Translations under genes and position numbers: made by a program | Assembly: GCA_030592145.1 (NCBI GenBank) | Contig: JAUVKJ010000012.1 | Span: 1 to 13,781 of the forward strand | Direction of reading: 5' to 3' | Source: Bacteroides sp. | Lineage (GTDB): Bacteria; Bacteroidota; Bacteroidia; Bacteroidales; SM23-62 | DNA: 13,781 bases | Part shown: positions 1-7,151 of the stretch, in pieces | How the letters are laid out: each line of letters opens with the position of its first letter | Position numbering within the stretch: the stretch's first letter is position 1 | The notes under the pieces: model-generated | Told to the model about the DNA's origin: nothing | The model's input: the letters and a program-made list of their open reading frames with translations, nothing else | Databases searched by the model: none

Positions 1-141
1 CGGCTTGTTGCCTCGGGAAGGGGAGAGTACCTGCCCATTGATGATGCCGGCACAGTGGAATCCCGCCAGAAAAACCGCCGAACAGAGATCATCCTGACTC
101 CCCGCCTGGATGAGTTGTACAATCTGCTCGGATCAGAATAA
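1..141 (+). CDS. OmpA/MotB-family outer-membrane protein, C-terminal fragment
   Basis: The window opens inside this gene; frame 1 is open from base 1 to the TAA at 139-141, giving the last 46 residues. They contain LVASGRGEYLPID, then SRQKNRRTEIILTP and LDEL. The N-R-R-T-E-I stretch followed by a short amphipathic tail is typical of the end of an OmpA-like peptidoglycan-binding domain, where the conserved Arg helps contact diaminopimelate in the cell wall. The family anchors the outer membrane to peptidoglycan in the periplasm. Everything upstream is outside the window, so whether this is a plain OmpA porin, a TPR-OmpA or a MotB-like protein cannot be decided. It is followed after 45 bp by a radical SAM gene on the same strand. 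Confidence 0.75.
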   Translation, partial: RLVASGRGEYLPIDDAGTVESRQKNRRTEIILTPRLDELYNLLGSE

Positions 142-145
142 TCGG

Positions 146-167
146 CCGGGACAGATATCCTGTCCGG
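146..167 (+). terminator. Hairpin between the OmpA-like gene and the radical SAM gene
   Basis: An inverted repeat starts 4 bp after the OmpA-like stop: CCGGGACAG (146-154), loop ATATC, then CTGTCCGG (160-167). It forms eight base pairs with one bulged G. No T-run follows, so it is not a canonical intrinsic terminator. It could be a Rho-independent element of low quality, an mRNA-stabilising 3' end, or a leader structure 19 bp ahead of the next start codon. Confidence 0.35.
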
Positions 168-186
168 AGCCGGAAATTGAAACACC

Positions 187-1203
187 ATGCTGCCGGATGC
201 TTTGAATCTCGTGAGGAAGCTTTCGTTTCGCAAACTGCTGAACATACTGATCGTCCAGCTTTCATATGCCTTATCGAACCTGTTGAAAAAGCCCCTGGTC
301 TGGGGGAAACCCTGGTTTGTAAGCATCGAACCGGCCTCTGTATGCAATCTCTCCTGTCCCCAGTGTCCCGTCGGAAAAGGCGACATTAAGCGAAATAAAA
401 GCTTCATGGACCTCAATGATTACAAAGAGCTCCTTGAAGAGATCTCAGGCACCACAGCTATGCTCAGCCTGTATTTCCAGGGGGAGCCCCTGATGCATAA
501 AGAATTTGCTGAATTTGTCCGCCTTGCCACAGAAAACAACATTTACACACAGACATCGACCAACGGACAGCTGATGACAGAAGATATATGCAGGGAGCTG
601 GTTGGAGCCGGACTCGACCGCATCATAATCTCACTTGACGGTACGGACCAGGAGTCTTACCAGGCCTACCGCAGGGGAGGGGATTTTCAGAAAGTGGCAG
701 ACGGCATCCGGATCCTGAACCGGGTGCGCATGGAAACAGGATCAAAAAAACCTTTCATCATAGTGCAATTCCTGGTATTCAGGCATAACCATAAGCAGGT
801 TTCCGGGGTGAAAGCAATGGCAAAGAACCTGGGAGCGGACAAGGTTTGGATTAAATCTGCCCAGATTGAATACCCGGAGTCAGCCGGTGAATGGATACCT
901 GAAAGCACGGATTACAGCCGTTATGAAAAGAATGCCCGGGGGAACTGGAAACTCAGCGGAAAATTGCGGAACCGCTGCAAGCGCCTCTGGCAGGCAACGG
1001 TCATTACAAGCGACGGACTCGTAGTACCCTGCTGTTTTGATAAGAGGGCTGCTTACCCTATGGGCTCAGCAGGGGAACAAAGCATCGCACGGATATGGAA
1101 AAACAGGTCTTACCAGGATTTCAGAAAGCAGGTTCTCACCAAAAGGAAAGACATTGAGATCTGTACAAATTGTACGGAGGGGATTGGGAGGATTTTCAGT
1201 TGA
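187..1203 (+). CDS. Radical SAM protein with SPASM-like C-terminal domain
   Basis: This 338-residue protein binds a radical SAM [4Fe-4S] cluster through C53-x3-C57-x2-C60 (CNLSCPQC). Other core signatures are the QGEP motif at 98-101, which contacts the SAM amino group, and SLDG at 149-152. A second cysteine set at C264, C282, C283, C326 and C329 matches a SPASM-type auxiliary-cluster domain. Such proteins modify peptides or small molecules by radical chemistry. The substrate here is unknown and no precursor peptide gene is visible nearby. Residues 15-38 are hydrophobic/basic and may form an amphipathic membrane-associating helix. The ATG at 187 has no clear Shine-Dalgarno, as is usual in Bacteroidota. 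The gene is convergent with frr across a 68-bp gap in which no terminator was found. Family is certain, function is not. Confidence 0.88.
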   Translation: MLPDALNLVRKLSFRKLLNILIVQLSYALSNLLKKPLVWGKPWFVSIEPASVCNLSCPQCPVGKGDIKRNKSFMDLNDYKELLEEISGTTAMLSLYFQGEPLMHKEFAEFVRLATENNIYTQTSTNGQLMTEDICRELVGAGLDRIIISLDGTDQESYQAYRRGGDFQKVADGIRILNRVRMETGSKKPFIIVQFLVFRHNHKQVSGVKAMAKNLGADKVWIKSAQIEYPESAGEWIPESTDYSRYEKNARGNWKLSGKLRNRCKRLWQATVITSDGLVVPCCFDKRAAYPMGSAGEQSIARIWKNRSYQDFRKQVLTKRKDIEICTNCTEGIGRIFS

Positions 1204-1271
1204 CTAACCTGATGATCGTTTGCAGATGATCCGCTTTCAATCGGGATAAAAACCGAAAATTCAGCAGGAGC

Positions 1272-1835
1272 CTATACTGTCATTATATCCTTTTCCTTGG
1301 CTTCAATGTCCTTTTCTACTTTTTCGATGTATTTATCGGTAAGCTTCTGGACTTCGGATTCACCGTTTTTCTGTTCGTCCTCGGGCAGGCCGTCCTTCTG
1401 AAGTGACTTCAGGTCATCGTTGGCATCCCGGCGAACATTCCGTATCCCCACCTTGGTGTCTTCTCCTTCCTGCTTGACCTGCCTGACCAGGTCTATTCTG
1501 CGTTCTTCGGTCAGCGGGGGAACGTTCAGCCGGATGATCTCACCGTTGTTTTCGGGGGTGATCCCTATATTGGCCTGCATAATGGCTTTTTCAATAGGAT
1601 TGATCATGTTCTTTTCCCAGGGTTGGATGGCCACGGTTTTGGCATCCGGGGTTCCGATGTTGGATACCTGGTTCAGGGGTGTCATCACCCCGTAATAATC
1701 TACCATGATTCCATCCACGACATGTGTGGAGGCTTTGCCGGCACGAATTTTCATGAGTTCTTCTTCCAGGTGCTTAATGGATTTTTCCATTTTTTCCCGG
1801 GTTTCGTCAAGAACCATATCAACCAGTTCGTCCAT
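1272..1835 (-). CDS. frr: Ribosome recycling factor
   Basis: The 187-residue protein matches RRF over its full length (family usually about 185). RRF works with EF-G in the cytoplasm to split post-termination ribosomes and release mRNA. Recognisable segments are the N-terminal helix with KSIKHLEEELMKIRAGKA (residues about 19-36), the domain II turn near VDYYGVMTPLNQVSNI, the QPWEKN motif, the NVPPLTEERR segment and the charged C-terminal helix. It is the last gene of the reverse-strand cluster, 39 bp after pyrH. The pyrH-frr pairing is conserved in many bacteria. No terminator is obvious beyond its stop. Confidence 0.97.
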   Translation of the reverse strand: MDELVDMVLDETREKMEKSIKHLEEELMKIRAGKASTHVVDGIMVDYYGVMTPLNQVSNIGTPDAKTVAIQPWEKNMINPIEKAIMQANIGITPENNGEIIRLNVPPLTEERRIDLVRQVKQEGEDTKVGIRNVRRDANDDLKSLQKDGLPEDEQKNGESEVQKLTDKYIEKVEKDIEAKEKDIMTV

Positions 1836-1874
1836 GACTGAAAGATTTAATCAGATAATACTTTATAAATATAA

Positions 1875-2585
1875 TCAGATTTTCACTAAAGTTCCAATAC
1901 TTTCACCCTGGATTATTCGTTTCAGGTTACCAATCTTATTCATATTGAACACGATAACGGGGAGTTTGTTCTCCAGGCACATGGCAAATGCGGTCTGGTC
2001 CATGATTCTCAGGTTTTGCGCGATCGCCTTCCCGAACGAAACCTCATCGTATTTCACTGCTGAAGGATCTTTTTCCGGGTCGGCATTGTATACTCCGTCT
2101 ACCCGGGTTCCCTTAAGCAGTGCATCGGCTTCCATTTCGACCGCCCTAAGAGAGGCTGCCGTGTCGGTGGTGAAATATGGGTTTCCGGTTCCGAAGGTAA
2201 AAATCACTACTTCTCCACGGGCCAGGCATTCTTGGACTTTTTGCTTGCTGTAACGCATGCCTACCGGCTCCATGGGGATGGCCGTGAACAGGGAGGCTTT
2301 CCCGGCAGCTTTCTCGAAGGCGGATTGCAGGGCCAGACAGTTGATCACTGTGGCAAGCATTCCCATATAATCTCCCCTGACCCGGTCGAAGCCTTCCTCC
2401 TTGCCTGCCATACCCCGGAAAATATTCCCCCCGCCGATCACAATTCCCACTTCAACGCCCATTTCGGTAATTTCAACTACCTGTGTGACATATTCGGCGA
2501 GCTTATCGGGATCTATTCCGTGCCCGGCTTCCCCCGCAAGGGCTTCTCCGCTTAACTTCAGCAGGATTCTTTTGTATTTAAGCAT
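1875..2585 (-). CDS. pyrH: UMP kinase
   Basis: This 236-residue amino-acid-kinase-fold enzyme phosphorylates UMP to UDP with ATP, an essential step of pyrimidine nucleotide synthesis; the bacterial enzyme is a hexamer. Visible motifs are KLSGEAL near residue 10 (phosphate-binding lysine), GGGNIFRG at 51-58, DYMGMLAT beginning at residue 72, GTGNPYFTTDTAA in the UMP-binding half and DGVYNADP near the ATP site. Length and start (MLKYKRILLKLSGEAL) match the family. It lies 64 bp downstream of tsf and 39 bp upstream of frr on the same strand, and is probably cotranscribed with both. Confidence 0.97.
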   Translation of the reverse strand: MLKYKRILLKLSGEALAGEAGHGIDPDKLAEYVTQVVEITEMGVEVGIVIGGGNIFRGMAGKEEGFDRVRGDYMGMLATVINCLALQSAFEKAAGKASLFTAIPMEPVGMRYSKQKVQECLARGEVVIFTFGTGNPYFTTDTAASLRAVEMEADALLKGTRVDGVYNADPEKDPSAVKYDEVSFGKAIAQNLRIMDQTAFAMCLENKLPVIVFNMNKIGNLKRIIQGESIGTLVKI

Positions 2586-2598
2586 ATCCAGTGATTAT

Positions 2599-2625
2599 AC
2601 GCAACCAGCATTTCGTTGATTGCGT
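2599..2625. other. Inverted repeat in the tsf-pyrH gap
   Basis: ACGCAA (2599-2604) and TTGCGT (2620-2625) form a perfect 6-bp inverted repeat with a 15-nt spacer. A short T-run follows at 2626-2629 on the plus strand, so on that strand it resembles a weak terminator. The flanking genes are on the minus strand, where no U-tract follows. It may be an mRNA processing or stabilising hairpin within the operon, or chance. Confidence 0.25.
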
Positions 2626-2649
2626 TTTTATCTATCATTGTATGTATAC

Positions 2650-3480
2650 TTAGTCTTTCAGTCCGAACCTTATAAAACCGGTTACGGTAAGGTCCTTGTC
2701 AACCTCCTGAAGGTATTGTTTTATAGACTTCTTGTTTTCCTTTACAAAATCCTGGTTCAGCAGGGTATTATCCCTGAAGTACTTGTTCAGTTTACCCATA
2801 GCGATCTTGTCGAGGAGTTCTTCGGGCTTGCCTTCTTTCCTGGCCTGTTCCCTGTCGATCTCCAACTCCTTGTCAATGACATCCTGGGCTACGTTATCCT
2901 TGTCGACTGCAATCGGATTCATGGCAGCTACCTGCATGGCAACATTCTTGCCAACCTGTGCATCGGAAACCTCTTTGTTTAGTCCCACAATACTGGCAAG
3001 CATATTCCCGGGATGAATATATGCGGTTACATTTTCCGCGTCGATCTTGCTGTAAAAGGGCAGATCGAGTTTTTCACCGATCATACCGATCTGCTCGGTA
3101 ATAGCGTCGCTGACGGATTTGCCTTCAAGGCTGAGAGCCTTCAACTCATCCAGGCTGGCGGCTTGCTTTTCGGCAGCCAGGTCAAGGATACTTCGGGCAA
3201 ACTTCACAAAGTTTTCGTTTTTAGCCACGAAATCGGTCTCGCAATTCAGGACGATCATGAAGCCCTGCTTGCCATTGGCCAAAGTCCTGGCAAGGACAAC
3301 ACCCTCGCTTGCTTCCCGGTCAGCCCGCTTGTTGGCAACAGCCTGGCCCTTTTTCCGGATAACCTCGGTGGCCTTGCTAAAATCCCCATCTGCTTCCTGA
3401 AGGGCATTTTTACAATCCATCATGCCGGCACCGGTCATTTTTCGGAGTTTTGCAACATCAGCAGCTTTTATTTCAGCCAT
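2650..3480 (-). CDS. tsf: Translation elongation factor Ts
   Basis: The 276-residue protein is the nucleotide-exchange factor that releases GDP from EF-Tu in the cytoplasm. The N-terminal UBA-like module (residues about 1-50) contains LRKMTGAGMMDCKNAL, a hallmark of the family. The core contains the EF-Tu-contacting TDFVAKNENF motif at about residues 80-90. The C-terminal part carries two EF-Ts dimerisation-type repeats ending in KSIKQYLQEVDKDLTVTGF. The start MAEIKAADVAKLRK is the expected one. It follows rpsB after 32 bp, the universal rpsB-tsf order, and is likely cotranscribed with it. Confidence 0.97.
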   Translation of the reverse strand: MAEIKAADVAKLRKMTGAGMMDCKNALQEADGDFSKATEVIRKKGQAVANKRADREASEGVVLARTLANGKQGFMIVLNCETDFVAKNENFVKFARSILDLAAEKQAASLDELKALSLEGKSVSDAITEQIGMIGEKLDLPFYSKIDAENVTAYIHPGNMLASIVGLNKEVSDAQVGKNVAMQVAAMNPIAVDKDNVAQDVIDKELEIDREQARKEGKPEELLDKIAMGKLNKYFRDNTLLNQDFVKENKKSIKQYLQEVDKDLTVTGFIRFGLKD

Positions 3481-3512
3481 GTCTATATATGTTTTAATAT
3501 TGTTAAATACGA

Positions 3513-4394
3513 TTAATCATCTTTTTTGCCTTCCCAGGATGCAGCTTTGGGTGCTATGCGCTTCCGGGATACTTCTTTCAGCTTCTCAAGAACGGCACCG
3601 CCTGTATCGCCTTCCATACCTTCTGCCTCTTCAGCTTTCTTTTCGGCTTCTTTCTCCTTGTTTGCAGCTTCCTTTTCCTTGTTTGCAACTTCCTTCTCCC
3701 GCTCCATTTTTCTCTCGTTCAGCCCTTCTTCGATGGATTCGCAAACCTCATTAATAATCAGTGAAATGGACTTTGATGCATCATCGTTTGAGGGAATGGG
3801 GAAATCTACAAGATTGGGATCGGAATTTGTATCCACCATGGCAAAAACGGGAATGTTCAGGCGGTTGGCCTCCCGTACGGCAATGTACTCCTTGGAGATA
3901 TCAACTACGAACAGGGCAGCCGGCAGGCGGGTAAGATCGGCAATGCTTCCCAGGTTTTTCTCGAGTTTTGCGCGCTGCCTTGTGATCTGCAGTTTCTCTC
4001 GTTTTGACAGGGATGCAAAAGTACCGTCGGAACCCATGTTATCGATGGTTGTCATTTTCTTGACCGCTTTGCGAATGGTCGGGAAATTGGTAAGCATTCC
4101 ACCGGGCCATCGTTCCGTTACATAGGGCATATTGACCTTCTGTACACGCTTTGAAACAATATCCTTCGCTTGCTTTTTGGTAGCGACAAAAAGGATCTTC
4201 CTTCCTGATTTGGCGATCTGTCTTAATGCAGCGGCAGCCTGCTCTAATTTTTCAGCCGTTTTCTGCAGATCAATGACATGGATTCCATTTTTTTCCATAA
4301 ATATATATGGAGCCATATTGGGATTCCATTTCCGTTTGAGGTGTCCGAAATGCACACCTGCATCTAATAATTCATTAAAACCGATTTGTGACAT
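3513..4394 (-). CDS. rpsB: 30S ribosomal protein S2 with charged C-terminal tail
   Basis: I place the start at the ATG at 4394, giving 293 residues beginning MSQIGFNELLDAGVHFGHLKRKWNP, the standard S2 N-terminus. The open frame continues upstream to 4448, but that stretch encodes nothing S2-like and overlaps a leader hairpin. Motifs include GVHFGHLKRKWNP, the ATKKQAKDIV segment, ERWPGGMLTNF and VDTNSDPN. S2 binds late on the back of the 30S subunit with S1. After about residue 228 the core gives way to a Lys/Glu/Ala-rich, probably helical tail containing a duplicated heptapeptide (ANKEKEA), then a basic ending near KRIAPKAASWEGKKDD. Many S2 proteins are about 230-260 residues, so the tail is an extension. 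It is followed by tsf. Confidence 0.96.
   Translation of the reverse strand: MSQIGFNELLDAGVHFGHLKRKWNPNMAPYIFMEKNGIHVIDLQKTAEKLEQAAAALRQIAKSGRKILFVATKKQAKDIVSKRVQKVNMPYVTERWPGGMLTNFPTIRKAVKKMTTIDNMGSDGTFASLSKREKLQITRQRAKLEKNLGSIADLTRLPAALFVVDISKEYIAVREANRLNIPVFAMVDTNSDPNLVDFPIPSNDDASKSISLIINEVCESIEEGLNERKMEREKEVANKEKEAANKEKEAEKKAEEAEGMEGDTGGAVLEKLKEVSRKRIAPKAASWEGKKDD
3646..3687 (-). repeat. 21-bp tandem duplication in the rpsB tail
   Basis: Two adjacent 21-bp units (3646-3666 and 3667-3687) match at 19 of 21 positions, and a degraded third follows to about 3705. In the rpsB frame they encode heptapeptides of the ANKEKEA type, so the array preserves frame and a heptad-like helix. Confidence 0.75.
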
Positions 4395-4427
4395 TACTAT
4401 TGAATTGTGTTTACATTCTATTTTATC

Positions 4428-4467
4428 AACCTGCGGGTAGTCCCGCATACCGGGAATCTCGCAGGTT
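4428..4467 (-). promoter_or_regulatory. Candidate rpsB leader hairpin
   Basis: Between rpsI and rpsB the transcript can fold into a two-tier hairpin. The outer stem is AACCTGCG with CGCAGGTT (8 perfect pairs; plus-strand 4428-4435 and 4460-4467). The inner stem is TCCCG with CGGGA (5 pairs; 4441-4445 and 4451-4455) closed by a 5-nt loop, with an internal loop of 4 and 5 nt between the stems. The structure ends 33 nt before the rpsB ATG and no U-run follows, so a terminator is unlikely. S2 autoregulates rpsB-tsf in E. coli through its leader; a similar role here is inference. Confidence 0.55.
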
Positions 4468-4491
4468 TAGATACTAAACAAAGCCCGGGGC

Positions 4492-4878
4492 CTAGCGCTT
4501 GGAGAACTGGAATCTTTTCCGAGCTTTGGGCTGGCCTGGCTTCTTCCGCTCCACTTCACGCGGATCACGGGTAAGCAGTCCGTGAGACCTCAGAAGCGGC
4601 TTGCACTCAGGGTCGATCTTGACAAGAGCCCTTGCAATGCCAAGGCGAAGTGCTTCTGCCTGTCCCTTGAATCCGCCGCCGTCAAGGTTGACCTTGATGT
4701 CATATTTTCCTTCGACCTCGACAATTTTGATTGGTTGTTCAATAACGTATTGCAGTGTTTCCTGCGGAAAATATTCTTTGTAATCTTTATGGTTGACGGT
4801 GATCTGTCCTTTCCCATCGTATACATAAACACGGGCAACAGCGGCTTTCCTTCTTCCAATGGTGTTGATCGTCTCCAT
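4492..4878 (-). CDS. rpsI: 30S ribosomal protein S9
   Basis: This 128-residue protein is S9, whose C-terminal tail reaches the P-site tRNA anticodon stem. The N-terminus reads METINTIGRRKAAVARVYVYDGKG, followed by GGGFKGQAEALRLGIARAL and the LLTRDPREVERKKPGQPKAR segment. It ends in KRFQFSKR, the invariant S9 tail with terminal SKR. Length is normal. It lies 5 bp downstream of rplM, a universally conserved pair, and 97 bp upstream of rpsB; the hairpin in that gap may let rpsB be controlled separately. Confidence 0.98.
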   Translation of the reverse strand: METINTIGRRKAAVARVYVYDGKGQITVNHKDYKEYFPQETLQYVIEQPIKIVEVEGKYDIKVNLDGGGFKGQAEALRLGIARALVKIDPECKPLLRSHGLLTRDPREVERKKPGQPKARKRFQFSKR

Positions 4879-4883
4879 GTTTT

Positions 4884-5339
4884 TTATTTAATATCGTTTA
4901 AATTGATTTTTTTTGGTTGCTGAGCTTCGTGGGGATGATCCGGACCAACATAAACATTCAGGTTCCGGAACATCTCACGCCCCAGCCTGTTTTTGGGAAG
5001 CATTCCCCGGACGGCCTTTTCAACCACTGACCCGGGCTTTCTGGCAAAGAGTTTCTCCGGTGTGTCTATAACCTGTCCGCCGGGATAACCGGTATGCCTG
5101 AAATACTGCCTGTCGGTCCTTTTCTTTCCGGTAAGCTTAACTTTCTCTGCATTTATAATGATAACCATGTCCCCGCAATCAACATGTGGTGTAAAACCCG
5201 GCTTATGTTTCCCTCTCAGGATAAAGGCAACTCTTGAAGCCAGCCTTCCCAGTACCTGGTCGTTTGCGTCGACCAGAACCCACTCCTTCTTTACATTTTC
5301 CTTGTTTACCGATTTGGTCTTGTAACTCAACGTATCCAC
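4884..5339 (-). CDS. rplM: 50S ribosomal protein L13
   Basis: The 151-residue protein is L13, an early assembly protein of the large subunit. Seen in order are MDTLSYKTKSV, the EWVLVDANDQVLGRLASRVA segment, HKPGFTPHVDCGDMVIIINA, the YFRHTGYPGG turn and the VRGMLPKNRLGREMFRNLNVY signature. The start codon is a GTG at 5337-5339: MDTLSYKT is the usual Bacteroidota L13 N-terminus and no in-frame ATG fits it. It is the first gene of the six-gene reverse-strand cluster, with a candidate promoter about 55 bp upstream. Confidence 0.97.
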   Translation of the reverse strand: MDTLSYKTKSVNKENVKKEWVLVDANDQVLGRLASRVAFILRGKHKPGFTPHVDCGDMVIIINAEKVKLTGKKRTDRQYFRHTGYPGGQVIDTPEKLFARKPGSVVEKAVRGMLPKNRLGREMFRNLNVYVGPDHPHEAQQPKKINLNDIK

Positions 5340-5393
5340 TTTGCCTGATTTATTAGCCTGTTAATGAATATCAAACCCTGAAATTGTGGTTCG

Positions 5394-5422
5394 CAAAAAT
5401 ACAAATCTTTTTTCGAATACAA
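5394..5422 (-). promoter_or_regulatory. Candidate promoter of the rplM cluster
   Basis: On the minus strand TATTTTTG (plus-strand 5394-5401) matches the Bacteroidota -7 consensus TAnnTTTG exactly. An ATTG (plus-strand 5420-5423) lies 18 bp further upstream as a -33-like element. Transcription would start near 5387, giving a leader of about 48 nt before the rplM GTG. The surrounding 100 bp is strongly AT-rich. Consensus match is seen; activity is inferred. Confidence 0.5.
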
Positions 5423-5510
5423 TAATAATCAATACAAATAATTTTTACTTTTCACAAATTCAAGGAAATCAGCCAGTTAGCATGCTATTCTCAAAGAACG
5501 ACAAAGTTTC

Positions 5511-5542
5511 TTGGAGGTTTGGGATAATATATTTTATATTGC
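5511..5542 (+). promoter_or_regulatory. Possible promoter of the O-antigen-ligase-like gene
   Basis: TTG at 5511-5513 and TATATTGC at 5535-5542, separated by 21 bp, resemble the -33/-7 arrangement with one T missing from the -7 consensus TAnnTTTG. The start would be near 5548, about 26 nt before the ATG at 5574. The match is imperfect. Confidence 0.3.
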
Positions 5543-5573
5543 AAAAGCAACCCATTGCATCATCCGCATTTCT

Positions 5574-7145
5574 ATGTTTAGCAAGGAAGTACATTCCAGG
5601 GTTTATTTCATCAGTCTGGCCTGCCTTGCGGCGAGCCTTCCCCTGTCGGTTTTCACCACGAGCATTTTCCAGATTGTCCTGCTCGCCAACTGGATGCTGG
5701 AAGGCCGTTTCGGGGAGAAATGGAGTATATTCCGGGGGCGGAAATCACTCTGGCTGATTCTTTCAATTTATTTGGTATTTCTCGTGGGACTGATTTATAC
5801 CAGCGATTTCACATATGCTTTCCATGACCTGAAGATCAAGCTTCCACTGATGGTGCTTGTTGTTATAATGGGTACCACTCCGCCCGTAAGCCGGGAACAG
5901 CTGAAATGGATACTGCTCGCACTCGTGGCAGGAGTACTGATTGGTTCCCTTGCCAGCATTTCCGTTCTGGCAGGGATCATTGACATCCCTTATAAAGACA
6001 TGAGGGAAATATCCCTCTTCGTTAGCCACATTCGTTTTTCCCTCCTGATCAATGTTTCCATTTTTTCCCTTGTATACATAATTTTCAACCGGGATTTCTC
6101 CCCGCGAAAATGGGAGCCTGCCATATATACCATGGCACTGGTATGGCTTGTTATATTTTTATTCATACTCCAGGCCATAACGGGGATCCTGATATTCCTG
6201 GGCGTTTCCTTTATTCTTTTCTGGGTCTACCTTTTCAGGGTCAGGAATATTGTTATGCGCTGGACCCTGGCGGTCTTTGTTTTGGCGGCTGCAATGATCA
6301 GCCTGTCCATGCTGAGTAAATCTCTGGGCAGGTTCTACAATGTTGAACAAATCGATCCGGAAACCATAGAACAGACAAGCCCTGGCGGCAGACCCTATGT
6401 TCATGATTTTAACCTGCCTTTTATTGAGAACGGGCATTATATCTGGTTATACTTCTGTGAACCCGAACTCGAGCAGGAATGGAACCGTATCAGCGAGTTA
6501 GATTACAAGGGAGAGGACAGGCAGGGGAACAAGGTTAAATACACCCTGATCCGATACCTTACGTCTATGGGACTGAGAAAAGATTCTGTCGGGGTGAACC
6601 GGCTGAGCAGGGAGGATGTTGCTCTCATTGAACAGGGCAAAGCCAATTACCTCTATGGGAAAAGGCTGAGTTATTATGCAAGGATTTACGAGATCCTGTG
6701 GCAGATAGATGTGTACCGGAAGGGAGGAAATCCGTCCGGGCATTCCGTGACCCAGCGCATACTGTATTTCCAGGCCGCACTGGGGATCATCAAGGAACAC
6801 CCCTGGCTTGGGGTGGGCACCGGGGATGTAAGGATCGCTTATGCGGAATACTATGACCGGATGGGGAGTCCACTGAACCAACGCTGGAGGCTCAGGGCGC
6901 ATAACCAGTATCTCACCTTCCTGCTGACCTACGGGATCTCAGGCTTTCTCTGGATCATATTCAGCCAGCTGTACCCGGTTTACCTGGAAGGGAAATTCAA
7001 TGATTATTTTATCCGGATGTTTTTGCTGGTGGGATTTTTGTCCATGCTGAACGAGGATACCCTGGAGACTCATACCGGCGTGTCTTTCATCGCCTTTTTC
7101 TATGCCCTGTTCCTGCTGGCGACGGTTCCGGAAAAAAAAGCGTAA
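5574..7145 (+). CDS. O-antigen ligase/Wzy-type polymerase family membrane protein
   Basis: I choose the ATG at 5574 (523 residues); a TTG at 5511 would add 21 residues without membrane or family character. Hydrophobic segments occupy about residues 12-38, 58-76, 88-101, 111-135, 150-172, 185-222 and 229-248, and again after 445. A long periplasmic loop (about 252-445) separates the halves and contains IENGHYIWLYFCEPELEQEW, the RYLTSMGLRKDS segment, IIKEHPWLGVGTGD (405-418) and RAHNQYL (441-447). The last two are the Wzy_C-type signature, with H443 as a likely functional residue. The family transfers or polymerises lipid-linked glycans in the inner membrane; ligase and polymerase cannot be told apart from sequence. 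An A8 run at 7132-7139 lies in the last codons. The deaminase gene follows after 6 bp. Confidence 0.85.
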   Translation: MFSKEVHSRVYFISLACLAASLPLSVFTTSIFQIVLLANWMLEGRFGEKWSIFRGRKSLWLILSIYLVFLVGLIYTSDFTYAFHDLKIKLPLMVLVVIMGTTPPVSREQLKWILLALVAGVLIGSLASISVLAGIIDIPYKDMREISLFVSHIRFSLLINVSIFSLVYIIFNRDFSPRKWEPAIYTMALVWLVIFLFILQAITGILIFLGVSFILFWVYLFRVRNIVMRWTLAVFVLAAAMISLSMLSKSLGRFYNVEQIDPETIEQTSPGGRPYVHDFNLPFIENGHYIWLYFCEPELEQEWNRISELDYKGEDRQGNKVKYTLIRYLTSMGLRKDSVGVNRLSREDVALIEQGKANYLYGKRLSYYARIYEILWQIDVYRKGGNPSGHSVTQRILYFQAALGIIKEHPWLGVGTGDVRIAYAEYYDRMGSPLNQRWRLRAHNQYLTFLLTYGISGFLWIIFSQLYPVYLEGKFNDYFIRMFLLVGFLSMLNEDTLETHTGVSFIAFFYALFLLATVPEKKA

Positions 7146-7151
7146 TGAATT

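Noticed and set aside
1204..1271. Bidirectional terminator between the radical SAM gene and frr
   Set aside because: The gap has only a GATGATC direct repeat and a 3-bp stem; no convincing hairpin with a T-run.
4395..4448. Upstream start for rpsB adding 18 residues
   Set aside because: The extra residues (MRDYPQVDKIEC...) are not S2-like and the stretch overlaps the leader hairpin; the ATG at 4394 gives the family N-terminus.
5511..5573. TTG start for the O-antigen-ligase-like gene
   Set aside because: It adds 21 residues without a helix or family match and overlaps a promoter-like element; the ATG at 5574 sits just before the first membrane segment.
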